In this document: in pieces, positions 17,989 to 27,241 of the stretch
Numbering within the stretch: the first letter of the stretch is position 1
How the letters are laid out: each line of letters begins with the position of its first letter
Source of the DNA: an uncultured Actinomycetes bacterium
GTDB taxonomy: Bacteria; Actinomycetota; Actinomycetes; Nanopelagicales; Nanopelagicaceae
Assembly: GCA_903863015.1 (NCBI GenBank)
Contig: CAIPAI010000018.1
Location: forward strand, 1 to 64,000
Direction of reading: 5' to 3'
Length of the DNA: 64,000 nt
Notes under the pieces: generated by a model
Told to the model about the DNA's origin: nothing
Databases searched by the model: none
The model's input: the letters and a program-made list of their open reading frames with translations, nothing else
Position numbers and translations under genes: made by a program

Positions 17989-19970
17989 TAGACCTGGACG
18001 CGTTCCTTGATACTACGAACGATCTCTTCTACTGCCTCATCAATAGGAATGGCATTTCGTTGCGTACCATCGCGGAACCTGAATGAAACGGCGCCCGCTT
18101 CCACATCTTCCCCGCCAGCGATCATCATGTAAGGAATCTTCTCGCTCTGCGCAACGCGAATCTTCTTTGGCATGCGGTCGTCACTATCGTCGAGCTGCGC
18201 ACGAACCCCGCGAGCCTTCAACTTAGCCACTACTTCAGCAAGGTAATCATTAAATGCTTCTGCAACAGGAATAGCAACCACTTGCACCGGTGCAAGCCAC
18301 GGCGGGAAGGCTCCTGCGTAATGCTCAGTGAGTACGCCGAAGAAACGTTCAATAGAACCGAATAGTGCGCGGTGAATCATTACCGGACGAGCACGTCCAC
18401 CTTCGGTAGCCGAGTACTCAAGATCAAAGCGCGATGGAAGTTGGAAATCTACTTGAATAGTGGACATCTGCCAGGTGCGACCGATGGCATCCTTTGCTTG
18501 CACCGAAATCTTTGGACCATAGAAGGCTGCGCCACCTTCGTCGAGAACCAGCTCGAGATTCTGCTTATTGGCCGCTTTGCGCAAAGTTTCAGTAGCTTCT
18601 ACCCAATCGGCGTCTTCGCCTACAAACTTCTCTGGATTCTTCGTGGAAAGTTCCAAGTAAAAGTCGTTGAGTCCATAGTCGCGCAAGAGATTAAGAACGA
18701 AAGTAAGTAATTTGTCGAGCTCTTCAGCCATTTGCTCGCGCGTGCAATAGATGTGCGCGTCGTCTTGCGTGAATCCGCGAGCACGCGTGAGTCCATGAAC
18801 TACCCCGGACTTTTCGTAGCGGTAGACCGTGCCGAATTCAAAGAGGCGCAGTGGGAGTTCTCGATACGAACGGCCACGGGAACTAAAGATTAGACAGTGG
18901 AAGGGGCAATTCATCGGCTTCATGTAATAGTTCTGTCCAGCGCGCTTTACCGTGCCGTCTTCATGACGCTCCTCGTCGAGGACCATCGGTGGGTACATTC
19001 CTTCGGAGTACCAATCCAGGTGACCACTTGTTTCGAAGAGTGCGGCTTTGGTGAGGTGTGGAGAGTAAACGAATTCGTAACCTTCTTCTTCATGGCGAAT
19101 ACGGGAATAGTTCTCCATCTCGCGCCGAATGATGCCGCCCTTGGGATGGAATACCGCTAGACCGGAACCAATCTCTTCAGGAAAAGAGAAGAGGTCGAGT
19201 TCGGAACCGAGCTTACGATGGTCGCGCTTCTCTGCTTCGGCGATTTGATCAAGATGACCTTGCAGGTCTTCCTTAGTTGCCCACGCAGTTCCGTAGACGC
19301 GTTGCAACATCGGATTCTTCTCGCTACCGCGCCAGTACGCAGCAGCGGTACGCATCAATTTGAAAGCCGGGATATATCGCGTTGATGGGAGGTGCGGGCC
19401 CCGACAGAGGTCGCCCCAGAAACGCGTTCCATCTTTATCAACGTTGTCGTAGATGGTGAGTTCGCTGCCACCCACCTCGGTGCTCTCATCGCCATCGCCC
19501 GGACCTTTGATACCGACGAGCTCACATTTGTACGGTTCACTGGCTAGTTCCGTAAGCGCGTCTGTCTCGCTGACAACGCGGCGCGCGAAACGTTGCGCAG
19601 CCCGAATGATCTTTTCCATCGACTTCTCAAGAATTTTGAGGTCATCTGGCGTGAAGGGGCGAGCCACATCGAAGTCGTAGTAGAACCCATCGCGAATAGG
19701 CGGCCCGATACCAAGCTTGGCTTCGGGGAAGTTCTGCTGCACCGCTTGCGCAAGCACATGGGCGGTGGAGTGACGCAAGACAGCCAATCCCTTGTCTGAG
19801 GTGATGGGGATACCCACGACGACATCGCCATCCTTGAGTACGGTCGCCAGGTCCATGAGCAGACCGTTGATCTCAGCAACCACGATCTCTTTGGCGTCCA
19901 AGTAAAAATCAATGGCCTTGGCATTGGCGGCGAGATCCTTCTTCGCCCCATCTATTACTACCGATGCCAC
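17988..19970 (-). CDS. thrS: Threonyl-tRNA synthetase
   Basis: 660 residues. An N-terminal TGS domain, an editing-type domain with [10 protein letters not shown] near 86, and the class II catalytic core: MNCPFHC zinc region, motif 2 in [11 protein letters not shown] with [12 protein letters not shown], and motif 3 [19 protein letters not shown]. The C-terminal anticodon-binding domain starts near [14 protein letters not shown]. The start is GTG at 19970 with GGGAG about 6 bases upstream. It charges tRNA-Thr in the cytosol. The 76 bases between the start and tRNA-Val(CAC) show no T-box features. Confidence 0.97.
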   Translation of the reverse strand: MASVVIDGAKKDLAANAKAIDFYLDAKEIVVAEINGLLMDLATVLKDGDVVVGIPITSDKGLAVLRHSTAHVLAQAVQQNFPEAKLGIGPPIRDGFYYDFDVARPFTPDDLKILEKSMEKIIRAAQRFARRVVSETDALTELASEPYKCELVGIKGPGDGDESTEVGGSELTIYDNVDKDGTRFWGDLCRGPHLPSTRYIPAFKLMRTAAAYWRGSEKNPMLQRVYGTAWATKEDLQGHLDQIAEAEKRDHRKLGSELDLFSFPEEIGSGLAVFHPKGGIIRREMENYSRIRHEEEGYEFVYSPHLTKAALFETSGHLDWYSEGMYPPMVLDEERHEDGTVKRAGQNYYMKPMNCPFHCLIFSSRGRSYRELPLRLFEFGTVYRYEKSGVVHGLTRARGFTQDDAHIYCTREQMAEELDKLLTFVLNLLRDYGLNDFYLELSTKNPEKFVGEDADWVEATETLRKAANKQNLELVLDEGGAAFYGPKISVQAKDAIGRTWQMSTIQVDFQLPSRFDLEYSATEGGRARPVMIHRALFGSIERFFGVLTEHYAGAFPPWLAPVQVVAIPVAEAFNDYLAEVVAKLKARGVRAQLDDSDDRMPKKIRVAQSEKIPYMMIAGGEDVEAGAVSFRFRDGTQRNAIPIDEAVEEIVRSIKERVQV

Positions 19971-20046
19971 AGCTACTCCCTCGACTCAAGAACTACTTAG
20001 TAGAACTACCCCATCCATCATTCCAGCAGACCTAGCATTTCATCGT

Positions 20047-20117
20047 GGGCGATACTGGGATCGAACCAGTGACCTCTCCGGTGTGAGCGGAGCGCTCTCC
20101 CGCTGAGCTAATCACCC
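20047..20117 (-). tRNA. tRNA-Val (CAC)
   Basis: A 71-base cloverleaf folds on the minus strand. The acceptor GGGTGAT pairs with ATCGCCC (one G-T pair). The anticodon stem CTCCG/CGGAG encloses loop CTCACAC with anticodon CAC. The T-loop is TTCGATC. CCA is not encoded. Confidence 0.95.
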
Positions 20118-20146
20118 GGGTATGGGTCAAGGTTACCCTGTTGGAG

Positions 20147-21052
20147 TTATTGCTCGGTGGGAGCTACGGCTCGCGGAGCCCGGGAGGCGTAGACCACGCC
20201 ACCTAAAATCACCATTCCACCCAGAAGTTGGATCAAGGTGGGGTGCTCGCTGAGGAAAAGTACTGCAAAACCGATACCGCCAAGCGGCTGAATCAAGAGA
20301 ATCAGAGCCGTCAGCGCAGCCGGTAGGCGCGGAAGGGCGATCGAGATGATCAGCCATCCGAGCACCTGACAGAGGACTCCCAGCACTACGAGGTAGAGGT
20401 GCGAATGGAAACTAGGGAAGAGGTGGAAGTCGGGGTCCACGAATGGCCCGAAAGCCAGGGTGCCCAGCGCTCCAAAGAGAGTGGCATCGAAGAGTGGGCC
20501 TGCGATACGGCGGTCGTCTTTACCGCCCGCTCGGTAGACCACGATGAATATTCCGTAAGAGATGGAACATGCGATGCCAAAAATAACGCCAAGACCGGGA
20601 TTGATGCCATCAGCCCCGCCGCCTAACGCGCCAGTGGTCATAGTGACGCCCAGCAGTACAAACGGAAGAGCCAACAAAAGTCGTTTCGACGGTTTCTCTT
20701 TTAAGAATATCCATGCCACGAAAGCAACCACAACCGAGGACAAGTTACCGAGCACGGTGGCCATTCCCGCGCCGATGTAGTGAATTGAGTAATGCCACAT
20801 CACTAAGTCGAAAGTAAATGCGATACCTGCAAGAGCCGAAAGCACACGATCACGCTGAATGCGCTTTCCAAACTTGAGAGTCTCGCGATGTGAAAGAAAC
20901 GCAAGGAGAGGTAGCGCCCAGAGGCACCGCCAGAGCGCGATCGTTGCGGGTGATTCAAGCGACTGTTTGGTCAGCGCACCAGAACTAGAGATAACAAAGG
21001 CCCCGATGACAGCAGCCAACACGGGTCGAGAGAGAAGTTTGTTGAAATTCAC
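20147..21052 (-). CDS. EamA/DMT superfamily transporter
   Basis: 301 residues with about ten predicted membrane helices in two EamA halves. Typical features are ISSSGALTKQSLESPATIALWRC at the start, FLKEKPSKR closing the first half, and LLIQPLGGIGFAVLFLSEHPT in the second. Such proteins export amino acids, metabolites or drugs; the substrate is not readable. It lies 7 bases downstream of pabC on the same strand and may be co-transcribed with the pab genes, although no functional link to folate is evident. Confidence 0.88.
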   Translation of the reverse strand: MNFNKLLSRPVLAAVIGAFVISSSGALTKQSLESPATIALWRCLWALPLLAFLSHRETLKFGKRIQRDRVLSALAGIAFTFDLVMWHYSIHYIGAGMATVLGNLSSVVVAFVAWIFLKEKPSKRLLLALPFVLLGVTMTTGALGGGADGINPGLGVIFGIACSISYGIFIVVYRAGGKDDRRIAGPLFDATLFGALGTLAFGPFVDPDFHLFPSFHSHLYLVVLGVLCQVLGWLIISIALPRLPAALTALILLIQPLGGIGFAVLFLSEHPTLIQLLGGMVILGGVVYASRAPRAVAPTEQ

Positions 21053-21059
21053 TTGCTTA

Positions 21060-21881
21060 TCACCGGGGATCTACTTCCTTGAGCAAGCGCGAAGAAAAAT
21101 CTTTTGCCAAGGTTAACGCATCCTGAGTTACCGGAATTTCAACACCGTCGACATGAGAAACCAATTGCAGATCGCGCAGTGAGGAGGTGAGCAGAACCGA
21201 CTTCGCGCTAGTAAGTGAATGCAGCGGAATTTCGCCTTCGTGCACGCCGAACCACTCGATGGCCAATCCGCGGGCCGTACCTGCAAGGACGCCGCAATCG
21301 AGTGAAGGGGTGATGAAATTGGTACCGTCAAAAATAATGATGTTTGATCCGCTGCCTTCGGCTAGACGGCCTTGCGTATCGGCGAAGATCGCTTCGTCTC
21401 CCCCGCGTTCGCGGGCATAGGAAAGCGCAAGTACATTTTCAGCATAAGAAGTGCTCTTGATGCCAGAGAGCGGTGAACGTTCATTTCGCGGGTAGGGAAC
21501 CGTGACAACGCGCGCGCGAGCAGCAGGCGTAGGCGCTGACGTGTGTGAAATAACCAGAGTGGGTTCAATGGGATGGGCACGGAGCGAACCGGCAGGGCCA
21601 GGACCACCGCTCCAGGTAAGTCGAATACGTCCCAGCCCCTTCAACGGCTCCGCTGTTAACAGTTCCGCGATCGCTAAATGAAGAGCGCTAGGAGGCGTGG
21701 GGAGCCCCAAGCCAGAAGCGCTTCGACTGAGGCGCTCGAGGTGACGTGTCATTGCATACGGAACGGAATCAATGGTCTTGATAGTTTCGAAGACAGCATC
21801 GCCCACAGTGAAGCCATGATCAGAGACAAGTAATGCTGGCTCATCTGCGTCACGAAACTCGCCGTTGATGTAAACCTTCAC
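21060..21881 (-). CDS. pabC: Aminodeoxychorismate lyase (class IV PLP enzyme)
   Basis: 273 residues of fold-type IV PLP enzyme. VSDHGFTVGDAVFETIK is the N-terminal signature and the Schiff-base lysine lies in SGIKSTSYAENVLA near residue 143; GSGSNIIIFDG and GVLAGTARG contact the cofactor. Branched-chain aminotransferases share this fold, but the ATGA overlap with a PabB-like gene immediately upstream points to 4-amino-4-deoxychorismate to p-aminobenzoate conversion for folate synthesis. Confidence 0.88.
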   Translation of the reverse strand: MKVYINGEFRDADEPALLVSDHGFTVGDAVFETIKTIDSVPYAMTRHLERLSRSASGLGLPTPPSALHLAIAELLTAEPLKGLGRIRLTWSGGPGPAGSLRAHPIEPTLVISHTSAPTPAARARVVTVPYPRNERSPLSGIKSTSYAENVLALSYARERGGDEAIFADTQGRLAEGSGSNIIIFDGTNFITPSLDCGVLAGTARGLAIEWFGVHEGEIPLHSLTSAKSVLLTSSLRDLQLVSHVDGVEIPVTQDALTLAKDFSSRLLKEVDPR

Positions 21882-22912
21882 GAGAGCGAGGCTACTTCGT
21901 TACCACTGGCCAATGCGATCAGCCTGGCTGCCTTCAACTCTGTTTCTCGCCATTCACCGCCAGGATCACTCCCCCAAGTAATTCCGGCCCCGGTTCCGAA
22001 TTTGATTTGTGTGCGATCACCATCGCTCCAAAATGTGCGAATTCCTACAGCGAGTTCGCCCCTCTCGCCATGCACCCATCCGATGGCTCCGCAGTACGGT
22101 CCGCGCGGAGTAGGTTCCAATTCTCGGATGATCTGGACCGCGGTTGATTTAGGTGCGCCACTGACCGAGCCCGGTGGCATCGTCGATTGAAGGATCTCCG
22201 CCCACGAAATTCCATCGCGGAGTTCTCCGCGCACATCAGAGACGAGATGCACGAGACCGGGGTGCTTCTCCAACGCAAGCAATCGAGGGACAGTCACGCT
22301 CCCCGTTGTGCAAATTGAACCCAGGTCGTTACGCATGAGATCAACGATCATCACGTTCTCGTCGTTATCTTTTTCAAGAAGATCGTTGGCGGTGGTGGCA
22401 GTTCCTTTAATAGGCGTCGTCAACACAGCGCTGCCATCTCGTGAGAGAAAGCGTTCAGGTGATGCGGAGACGATCTCCATTCCCGGGATACGTAGGTAGC
22501 GAGCGAAGGGCGCTGGATTGCCCGCAGAAAGATGAACTGCCAGCGGCAAGAGATCGAGCTCGGGAGTCATCTCGGCCGAAAGCACTCGACAGAGATTCAC
22601 CTGATAAACCCGACCTCGCGCAATCTCACTCCGGATCTGTTCGACACCGGCGAGATACGCCTCTTGCGTCATCGACGATCGCCACTCGAGCGCGCCGGGG
22701 GCCCACGCTGGCGCTCCAGTTGGGGTGGGCGAGGGCGCTACCTCTGCAAAGCGAACAAAGGTGTACTCGCCTTCAAAAGTTGCCACCACCGCCCAGAACC
22801 CAGGCTCAGAGAGCGCTGCCACGTCGTGGCGCACCTCTTCTAGCCCGAACGCGAGCAACCCATCGCCCCAAAAGAGCGCTTCACCGGAGGCAAAACGGGA
22901 ACTGGAGGACAT
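21878..22912 (-). CDS. pabB: Aminodeoxychorismate synthase component I
   Basis: 344 residues from the ATG at 22912; the open frame runs further upstream through two tRNA genes, so the longer start is rejected. The chorismate-binding core is complete: IARGRVYQVNLCR, PERFLS, IKGTATT, LMRNDLGSIC, and TMPPGSVSGAPKSTAVQII near residue 265. The N-terminal third is shorter than in TrpE-size proteins, which fits compact PabB. It would convert chorismate to aminodeoxychorismate with a glutaminase not seen in this window. Coupled to pabC by ATGA. Confidence 0.9.
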   Translation of the reverse strand: MSSSSRFASGEALFWGDGLLAFGLEEVRHDVAALSEPGFWAVVATFEGEYTFVRFAEVAPSPTPTGAPAWAPGALEWRSSMTQEAYLAGVEQIRSEIARGRVYQVNLCRVLSAEMTPELDLLPLAVHLSAGNPAPFARYLRIPGMEIVSASPERFLSRDGSAVLTTPIKGTATTANDLLEKDNDENVMIVDLMRNDLGSICTTGSVTVPRLLALEKHPGLVHLVSDVRGELRDGISWAEILQSTMPPGSVSGAPKSTAVQIIRELEPTPRGPYCGAIGWVHGERGELAVGIRTFWSDGDRTQIKFGTGAGITWGSDPGGEWRETELKAARLIALASGNEVASLS

Positions 22913-22993
22913 GGAAGAAGGGTACGCAGTGAGACGCCCGAATCCGCCCGGTTTGGGGGCAGGCGCGTTCCTGCGATAGATTGCGTCTGCTTT

Positions 22994-23066
22994 GCGGACG
23001 TAGCGCAGTTGGTAGCGCGGAACCTTGCCAAGGTTCAGGTCGCCGGTTCGAACCCGGTCGTCCGCT
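22994..23066 (+). tRNA. tRNA-Gly (GCC)
   Basis: The acceptor GCGGACG pairs with CGTCCGC and the discriminator is T. The anticodon stem-loop is AACCT-TGCCA-AGGTT with anticodon GCC, and the T-arm is GCCGG-TTCGAAC-CCGGT. CCA is not encoded. It is the first of a plus-strand Gly-Cys-Val cluster. Confidence 0.96.
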
Positions 23067-23096
23067 CGAAGGATCCAGTCCTCTGGATTCGTGTGC

Positions 23097-23167
23097 GGTG
23101 GAGTGGCCGAGAGGCGAGGCAGCGGCCTGCAAAGCCGCGTACACGGGTTCAAATCCCGTCTCCACCT
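23097..23167 (+). tRNA. tRNA-Cys (GCA)
   Basis: A 71-base cloverleaf has acceptor GGTGGAG pairing with CTCCACC and discriminator T. The anticodon stem GCGGC/GCCGC holds loop CTGCAAA with anticodon GCA. The T-loop is TTCAAAT. CCA is not encoded. Confidence 0.96.
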
Positions 23168-23200
23168 CGAGTACTTTCCCGAAAAACTAGATAGCAACTC

Positions 23201-23275
23201 GGACCGTTAGCTCAGCGGTAGAGCGCTTCGTTGACATCGAAGAGGTCACTGGTTCGATCCCAGTACGGTCCACCA
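23201..23275 (+). tRNA. tRNA-Val (GAC), CCA encoded
   Basis: The acceptor GGACCGT pairs with ACGGTCC, the discriminator is A and CCA is encoded at 23273-23275. The anticodon stem CTTCG/CGAAG holds loop TTGACAT with anticodon GAC. From the end of the anticodon stem through the T-arm, 25 bases are identical to tRNA-Val(CAC) at 20053-20077, in inverted orientation on the chromosome. Confidence 0.97.
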
Positions 23276-23291
23276 CATAGATTACGCGTCT

Positions 23292-24161
23292 TCACCTAGC
23301 GGGTCGAAAGAGCGAAAGAATCAAAGTACAGCCAAAGATCACTAAGGCTCCGCCTACAAGCTGAATCCAAGTGATCGCTTCGTGAAGGTAGAGCGCCCCA
23401 ATCAACACTGCGATTACTGTCACTAAGAACTCAACGCTGATTGCCTTTGTTGCGCCCAGCCTCGCCACCAGTTTGAAATAAATGACATAACAAAGTGAGC
23501 TACAGAGAGCGGCGAGCACCACAATATTGAGCCAATCAGTGGCTAACGGACTCCTGTTAAAAGGCACGAAAAATAGGAGCGGAGCTGTGAATACTCCGCC
23601 GAAGAAGAAGGCACCGATTACTTGCTCCCACGAGCCAACGGAAGACATACGCAACTTCGAATAGTTACTGGCGAACGCCGCGGCAACACATCCCACCGTG
23701 CAAACGATGATGCCGAGTATGAAACGGCCAGTCACCTCGCCTTCGGGAAATCCCACTAGTAACACAATGCCCAGAAATCCAATGATCAACCCGACGAAGC
23801 CGGCAACTCCCATCTCTTCAATACGCATCAAACGACCAATAACGGATGAAAAGAGTGGGATGGCACCCACCAGAATTGCGGTCATGGCGGTTCCGATACG
23901 GGGTACTGCGAACGAGAGACCTATCAACTGCATCGCCACCATCGTCACGCCAAGTACTGCGAACGGAAAATATCCAATCGAGAATTCAAGTTTCCTACGT
24001 TTGAACTTAGCAATCGTAAAGAGCAGAGCACTGGCTACCAGTGATCGGATAGAGACGGCGCCGATCCACCCGAAACCATCGACTACGCGTAGCACCATCA
24101 AGAAGGATGCTCCCCAGAGGATTGCCAGGATCGCGAACCTTCCGAGTACATCTAGAGCCAT
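23292..24161 (-). CDS. EamA/DMT superfamily transporter
   Basis: 289 residues, about ten membrane helices arranged as two EamA repeats; FAILAILWGASFLMVLRVVDG opens the first, LHEAITWIQLVGGALVIFGC closes the second. It ends 16 bases from tRNA-Val(GAC), transcribed towards it, and its start lies 8 bases downstream of the FN3-protein stop, so it may be read through from that gene. Substrate unknown. It is one of four EamA proteins in 14 kb and is too divergent by eye to be a recent duplicate of the others. Confidence 0.86.
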   Translation of the reverse strand: MALDVLGRFAILAILWGASFLMVLRVVDGFGWIGAVSIRSLVASALLFTIAKFKRRKLEFSIGYFPFAVLGVTMVAMQLIGLSFAVPRIGTAMTAILVGAIPLFSSVIGRLMRIEEMGVAGFVGLIIGFLGIVLLVGFPEGEVTGRFILGIIVCTVGCVAAAFASNYSKLRMSSVGSWEQVIGAFFFGGVFTAPLLFFVPFNRSPLATDWLNIVVLAALCSSLCYVIYFKLVARLGATKAISVEFLVTVIAVLIGALYLHEAITWIQLVGGALVIFGCTLILSLFRPAR

Positions 24162-24169
24162 ACGATCTA

Positions 24170-26743
24170 TTAAATCTTCTTCTTATAGCCCGCGGGGCAC
24201 TTAGGCGAAGCGCCGGTGACCTTCTTCGTGAGTTTCCCCTTGACGCATGTAATGGTGACCTTCTTATTGGCTTTCGCTGCCGCAACTGCCGCCGCTGCCT
24301 GCGCATCCGCGGTGGCCTTAGCCTCTGCCGCAGCTTGTGCTTCCGCCGCAGCCTTAGCTTTGGCTTCGGCTATCAGTCGTGGATTCTCAACGACGTACAC
24401 CCCAAGATCGAAGCTGCTCGCGCTCACCAACGGAGTATCAGAGGTTTTACCCCAGATTGCGCAGTAACCAATCTTCTTCCCTGTAACGACAAGTAGCCCC
24501 GGTGTGGTGGGATCCAACGAAACATCGCAGGTTTGGGATGGGAAATCCGTTATCGTGATTTTCGCAGGGTTCGGAGACAACGCATCCGCCACCTTGAGAG
24601 TTTCCTTAATCTGCTCCTGCTCCTTTACGGTTACCCGAACACCAGTGCTTTCGTAATTGAAAGACACCTTATTTGTGCCTTTAAAGACCGTGTAGGAATT
24701 TGATGCGGTACCACCAGCAATGAAGTCGGTGTCAGGCGAAGTAAATGTCAATTCACAGGTACCTGAGCTCAAGAGAGTGAGTTTGCCAGCGATAACTGCG
24801 CACACATTTGGGGAAGCAGAAGTTGCCGAAACGACCGCACCAGATTTTGCTTTAGCTAATTCACTAATTTGGAGTCCAGAATCTGAAGGGTTCAACGTGA
24901 TATATCGATAATCCTTCGCAATGGAATCTTCATCAATTGGTATGCCGTCAGAGTTTGAAGACTCCTTCACAGTGGCAGAATTGCCGCATTTGTTGGACGC
25001 ATAAACTGCAAAAGACGCACGCTTAATATCAGCCGAGCTAAAAATGTATTCCGTGGCTTCAATCAGAGCCATCGTCGAAGTGAGCTTTGACCATTCGCCC
25101 CATTTTTGAGTCTTGCCATTCCATTGGATAGTTCGGTAGTTGAGATTAGTTGCCGGCATTCCGGTACTCGCTGCTGCGGCCTTAAAGACCAGATACGAGC
25201 CGGAAGCTCGCTTGTAAGTCACGATTGGGGCATCTGGGGCGCGGGTGCATTTGTCGTTATAGGACGCTACATACCCACCGCTACCTGCCGTTGTCGGCGT
25301 GGAAGTGCTACCTGATGTCGTTGGAGTTGTCGGCGCAGTGGTCGGCGCAGTGGTCGGTGCAGTGGTCGGAGCAGTGGTCGGCGCAGTGGTCGGCGCAGTG
25401 ACCGGTGCGGCTGCTTTCTGCGCCGCAACAACATTGGCTAAGTAAGTTCTATACGCGTTATATCTCGCAACGGCGCTGGCGTTAGCCTTCTGTGCAAGCC
25501 CGTCGCTCTCCTCTTGTGCAACCACATTTCGGTTCAGCGCAACAGCGTTAGGCCCGAACCAGACGCTATAGGACCAATCACCGGCAACAGCACCCCCGCT
25601 GGGGGTGTTCGATACTTCAGAGACTTGGAACTCAAAATTTGATGTCGCATCGGGCAAGAAATACTCCCGGCGTTCCTTAATATCAGGATACACCGAGTCC
25701 GTGAGGCACCTCTTTTTATCTTTAAGTGCCTGGTCTGCGTTCTGCCAAGAGGTTGTGCCTTCTTTTCGAAAGCGAGTAAGGAAGGCTTTAGTGGAAAGTT
25801 TGTCGACTTGATTTGGAGTCTGTGAATTGATTCCAATGATTACAAAATCACCAATGCCAATACAGGTGTCAGTGCCCTTAGAAAGTACCGGCGCTGAAGT
25901 GGCGCCTGGGCTTGCGTATGCGGACAACTTATCCGACTCGGAGTAACCATTATTCCCGCCGAGGGCAAAGACTTTGATGTAATAGAGCTTGCTGCCAGTG
26001 AGTCCTGAGATAGTCGTACTCGTGGTGCCAGCTGGAACGCTTCTTTCGCCGTACTCATTCGGATACTGATCGCCATACCACTGCACCAGATATGAATTGA
26101 CATTGTCTGCTGGAGACCAAGTCACAGTGATCGAGCCGCTCTTTACCGCCTTGTCTGGCAAACTCCACGTTGCCGACGTGGCATCAATATTCGAACTCGG
26201 AATGCTTGCGCTCGTTCCTTTGGTTGCCGAAGCCGAGAGGATGCATCCGGCATCTGTGGTGTAGTACTTCGGCGAGCAGAAATTTGACGTCGCAGAGTAG
26301 TGAGTGCCATAGCCGTCATTCGCCGTGACGTTGACTTGGTACAAAGAACTCGGAGCAATATCAGTGACAAGCATTTCGTTTACATTTGAAGCGGCATCAT
26401 ATTTGTATTCGCTCCAAGTAGCACTCCCCTGCGGCACCGCCGTCTTGTCATAGGTCGAGAAGCGCACGGTATATCCGCCACTCGGCGCGCCAGCGAGCGG
26501 CGGGCTCCACGAGATGACGGCTGAGGATGAACCCGTGGCACCGGGGGTAATTTGCACATTCGCGGGCGAGAGTGAGGCTTCTGCAGGTGGCGAAGAAGCT
26601 CGCGTCGTGGTCCAGGTGATCGTGATCCAAATGCGAATCGACACCGTGATCCGGATACCAGCGGCTTGGCTAGCTTGCGGGACCGAAAAGAGACCACACA
26701 CCAAGGCGAGAACTAGGAGTACACGAATGGATTCACGGCGCAT
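24170..26743 (-). CDS. Large secreted FN3-containing protein with Pro-Thr linker and two-Cys C-terminal tail
   Basis: 857 residues from the ATG at 26743. A signal peptide (MRRESIRVLLVLALVCGLF, cleavage near SQA) is followed by fibronectin-III-like segments: ITPGATGSSSAVISWSPP near residue 55 and VKSGSITVTWSPADNVNSYL near 200. A linker of repeated APTT units (residues about 450-480) comes from six 12-bp DNA repeats. Beyond it lie Ig-like segments, an Ala/Lys/Glu helix (about 795-825), and a 31-residue tail with TITCVKGK, KKVTG and PKCPAGYKKK. The neighbouring secreted protein has a matching tail. It is probably exported and held at the surface; its function and ligand are unknown. A TTG at 26779 is a less likely start. 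Confidence 0.8.
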   Translation of the reverse strand: MRRESIRVLLVLALVCGLFSVPQASQAAGIRITVSIRIWITITWTTTRASSPPAEASLSPANVQITPGATGSSSAVISWSPPLAGAPSGGYTVRFSTYDKTAVPQGSATWSEYKYDAASNVNEMLVTDIAPSSLYQVNVTANDGYGTHYSATSNFCSPKYYTTDAGCILSASATKGTSASIPSSNIDATSATWSLPDKAVKSGSITVTWSPADNVNSYLVQWYGDQYPNEYGERSVPAGTTSTTISGLTGSKLYYIKVFALGGNNGYSESDKLSAYASPGATSAPVLSKGTDTCIGIGDFVIIGINSQTPNQVDKLSTKAFLTRFRKEGTTSWQNADQALKDKKRCLTDSVYPDIKERREYFLPDATSNFEFQVSEVSNTPSGGAVAGDWSYSVWFGPNAVALNRNVVAQEESDGLAQKANASAVARYNAYRTYLANVVAAQKAAAPVTAPTTAPTTAPTTAPTTAPTTAPTTPTTSGSTSTPTTAGSGGYVASYNDKCTRAPDAPIVTYKRASGSYLVFKAAAASTGMPATNLNYRTIQWNGKTQKWGEWSKLTSTMALIEATEYIFSSADIKRASFAVYASNKCGNSATVKESSNSDGIPIDEDSIAKDYRYITLNPSDSGLQISELAKAKSGAVVSATSASPNVCAVIAGKLTLLSSGTCELTFTSPDTDFIAGGTASNSYTVFKGTNKVSFNYESTGVRVTVKEQEQIKETLKVADALSPNPAKITITDFPSQTCDVSLDPTTPGLLVVTGKKIGYCAIWGKTSDTPLVSASSFDLGVYVVENPRLIAEAKAKAAAEAQAAAEAKATADAQAAAAVAAAKANKKVTITCVKGKLTKKVTGASPKCPAGYKKKI
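25329..25400. repeat. Six 12-bp tandem repeats coding for the TAPT linker
   Basis: The unit GTCGGNGCAGTG occurs six times in a row, varying only at the sixth base. Read on the minus strand each unit encodes four linker residues (Pro, Thr, Thr, Ala in rotation). This is a coding microsatellite expected to vary in copy number. Confidence 0.95.
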
Positions 26744-26788
26744 GATTGGGATTCTGTCATCACCTGGCAATAGCTTCAAGAAACCAGG

Positions 26789-27241
26789 CTATTCGTAGAG
26801 ATCTCGGAGGACGATCTTGCCCATTTTTCGCAAGGCCTCCATCGCGTACTGGGCTTTCGCTGGATCCGGGTCCCCTAAGTAGTCGCGCATCTGTCGTGGA
26901 GTCACCTGCCAACTCAGCCCGTACTTATCTTTCAGCCAACCACATTGCCCGGGCTCACCTTCGCGCGTGAGCGCATCCCAGTAGAAATCGACCTCCTCTT
27001 GTCCATCACAAGAAATGAGCAATGAGATCGAATCGTTGAATTTCGGTCCGCCGCCCCAATTGAGCCCGATGAACTCATGGCCCAAGATGGAGAAATCCGA
27101 AGTAAAGAGTGGTCCGTCTTCACTCATCCGATTCTTTGAGTGAATCACGACGTCTTTAAACGTTGCAGAGTAGAAGTCGAGGGCTTCTTCTAAATCTTTC
27201 TCAAACCAGAGAAATGTTGTCAATGTGGCTTTCTCGGTCAC
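26789..27241 (-). CDS. VOC superfamily protein (PhnB-like)
   Basis: 150 residues matching the short PhnB/'3-demethylubiquinone-9 methyltransferase-like' VOC family: FLWFEKDLEEALDFYSATF, ILGHEFIGLNWGGGPKFN, and CDGQEEVDFYWDAL, with CGWLKDKYGLSWQV near residue 100. The fold is glyoxalase-like, two beta-alpha-beta-beta-beta modules; activity is not predictable. The GTG start overlaps the stop of the secreted-protein gene upstream (GTGA), so the two are translated together. It separates the two tail-bearing secreted proteins. Confidence 0.88.
   Translation of the reverse strand: MTEKATLTTFLWFEKDLEEALDFYSATFKDVVIHSKNRMSEDGPLFTSDFSILGHEFIGLNWGGGPKFNDSISLLISCDGQEEVDFYWDALTREGEPGQCGWLKDKYGLSWQVTPRQMRDYLGDPDPAKAQYAMEALRKMGKIVLRDLYE

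Noticed and set aside
19971-20046. T-box leader before thrS
   Set aside because: Only 76 bases are available and no T-box sequence or specifier stem is visible; T-boxes on thrS are not usual in actinobacteria.
22913-23197. N-terminal extension of PabB
   Set aside because: The frame runs through the complete tRNA-Gly and tRNA-Cys genes on the opposite strand; the ATG at 22912 is the plausible start.
25329-25400. Tandem repeat considered as a regulatory array
   Set aside because: It lies inside a coding frame and simply encodes the Pro/Thr/Ala linker.
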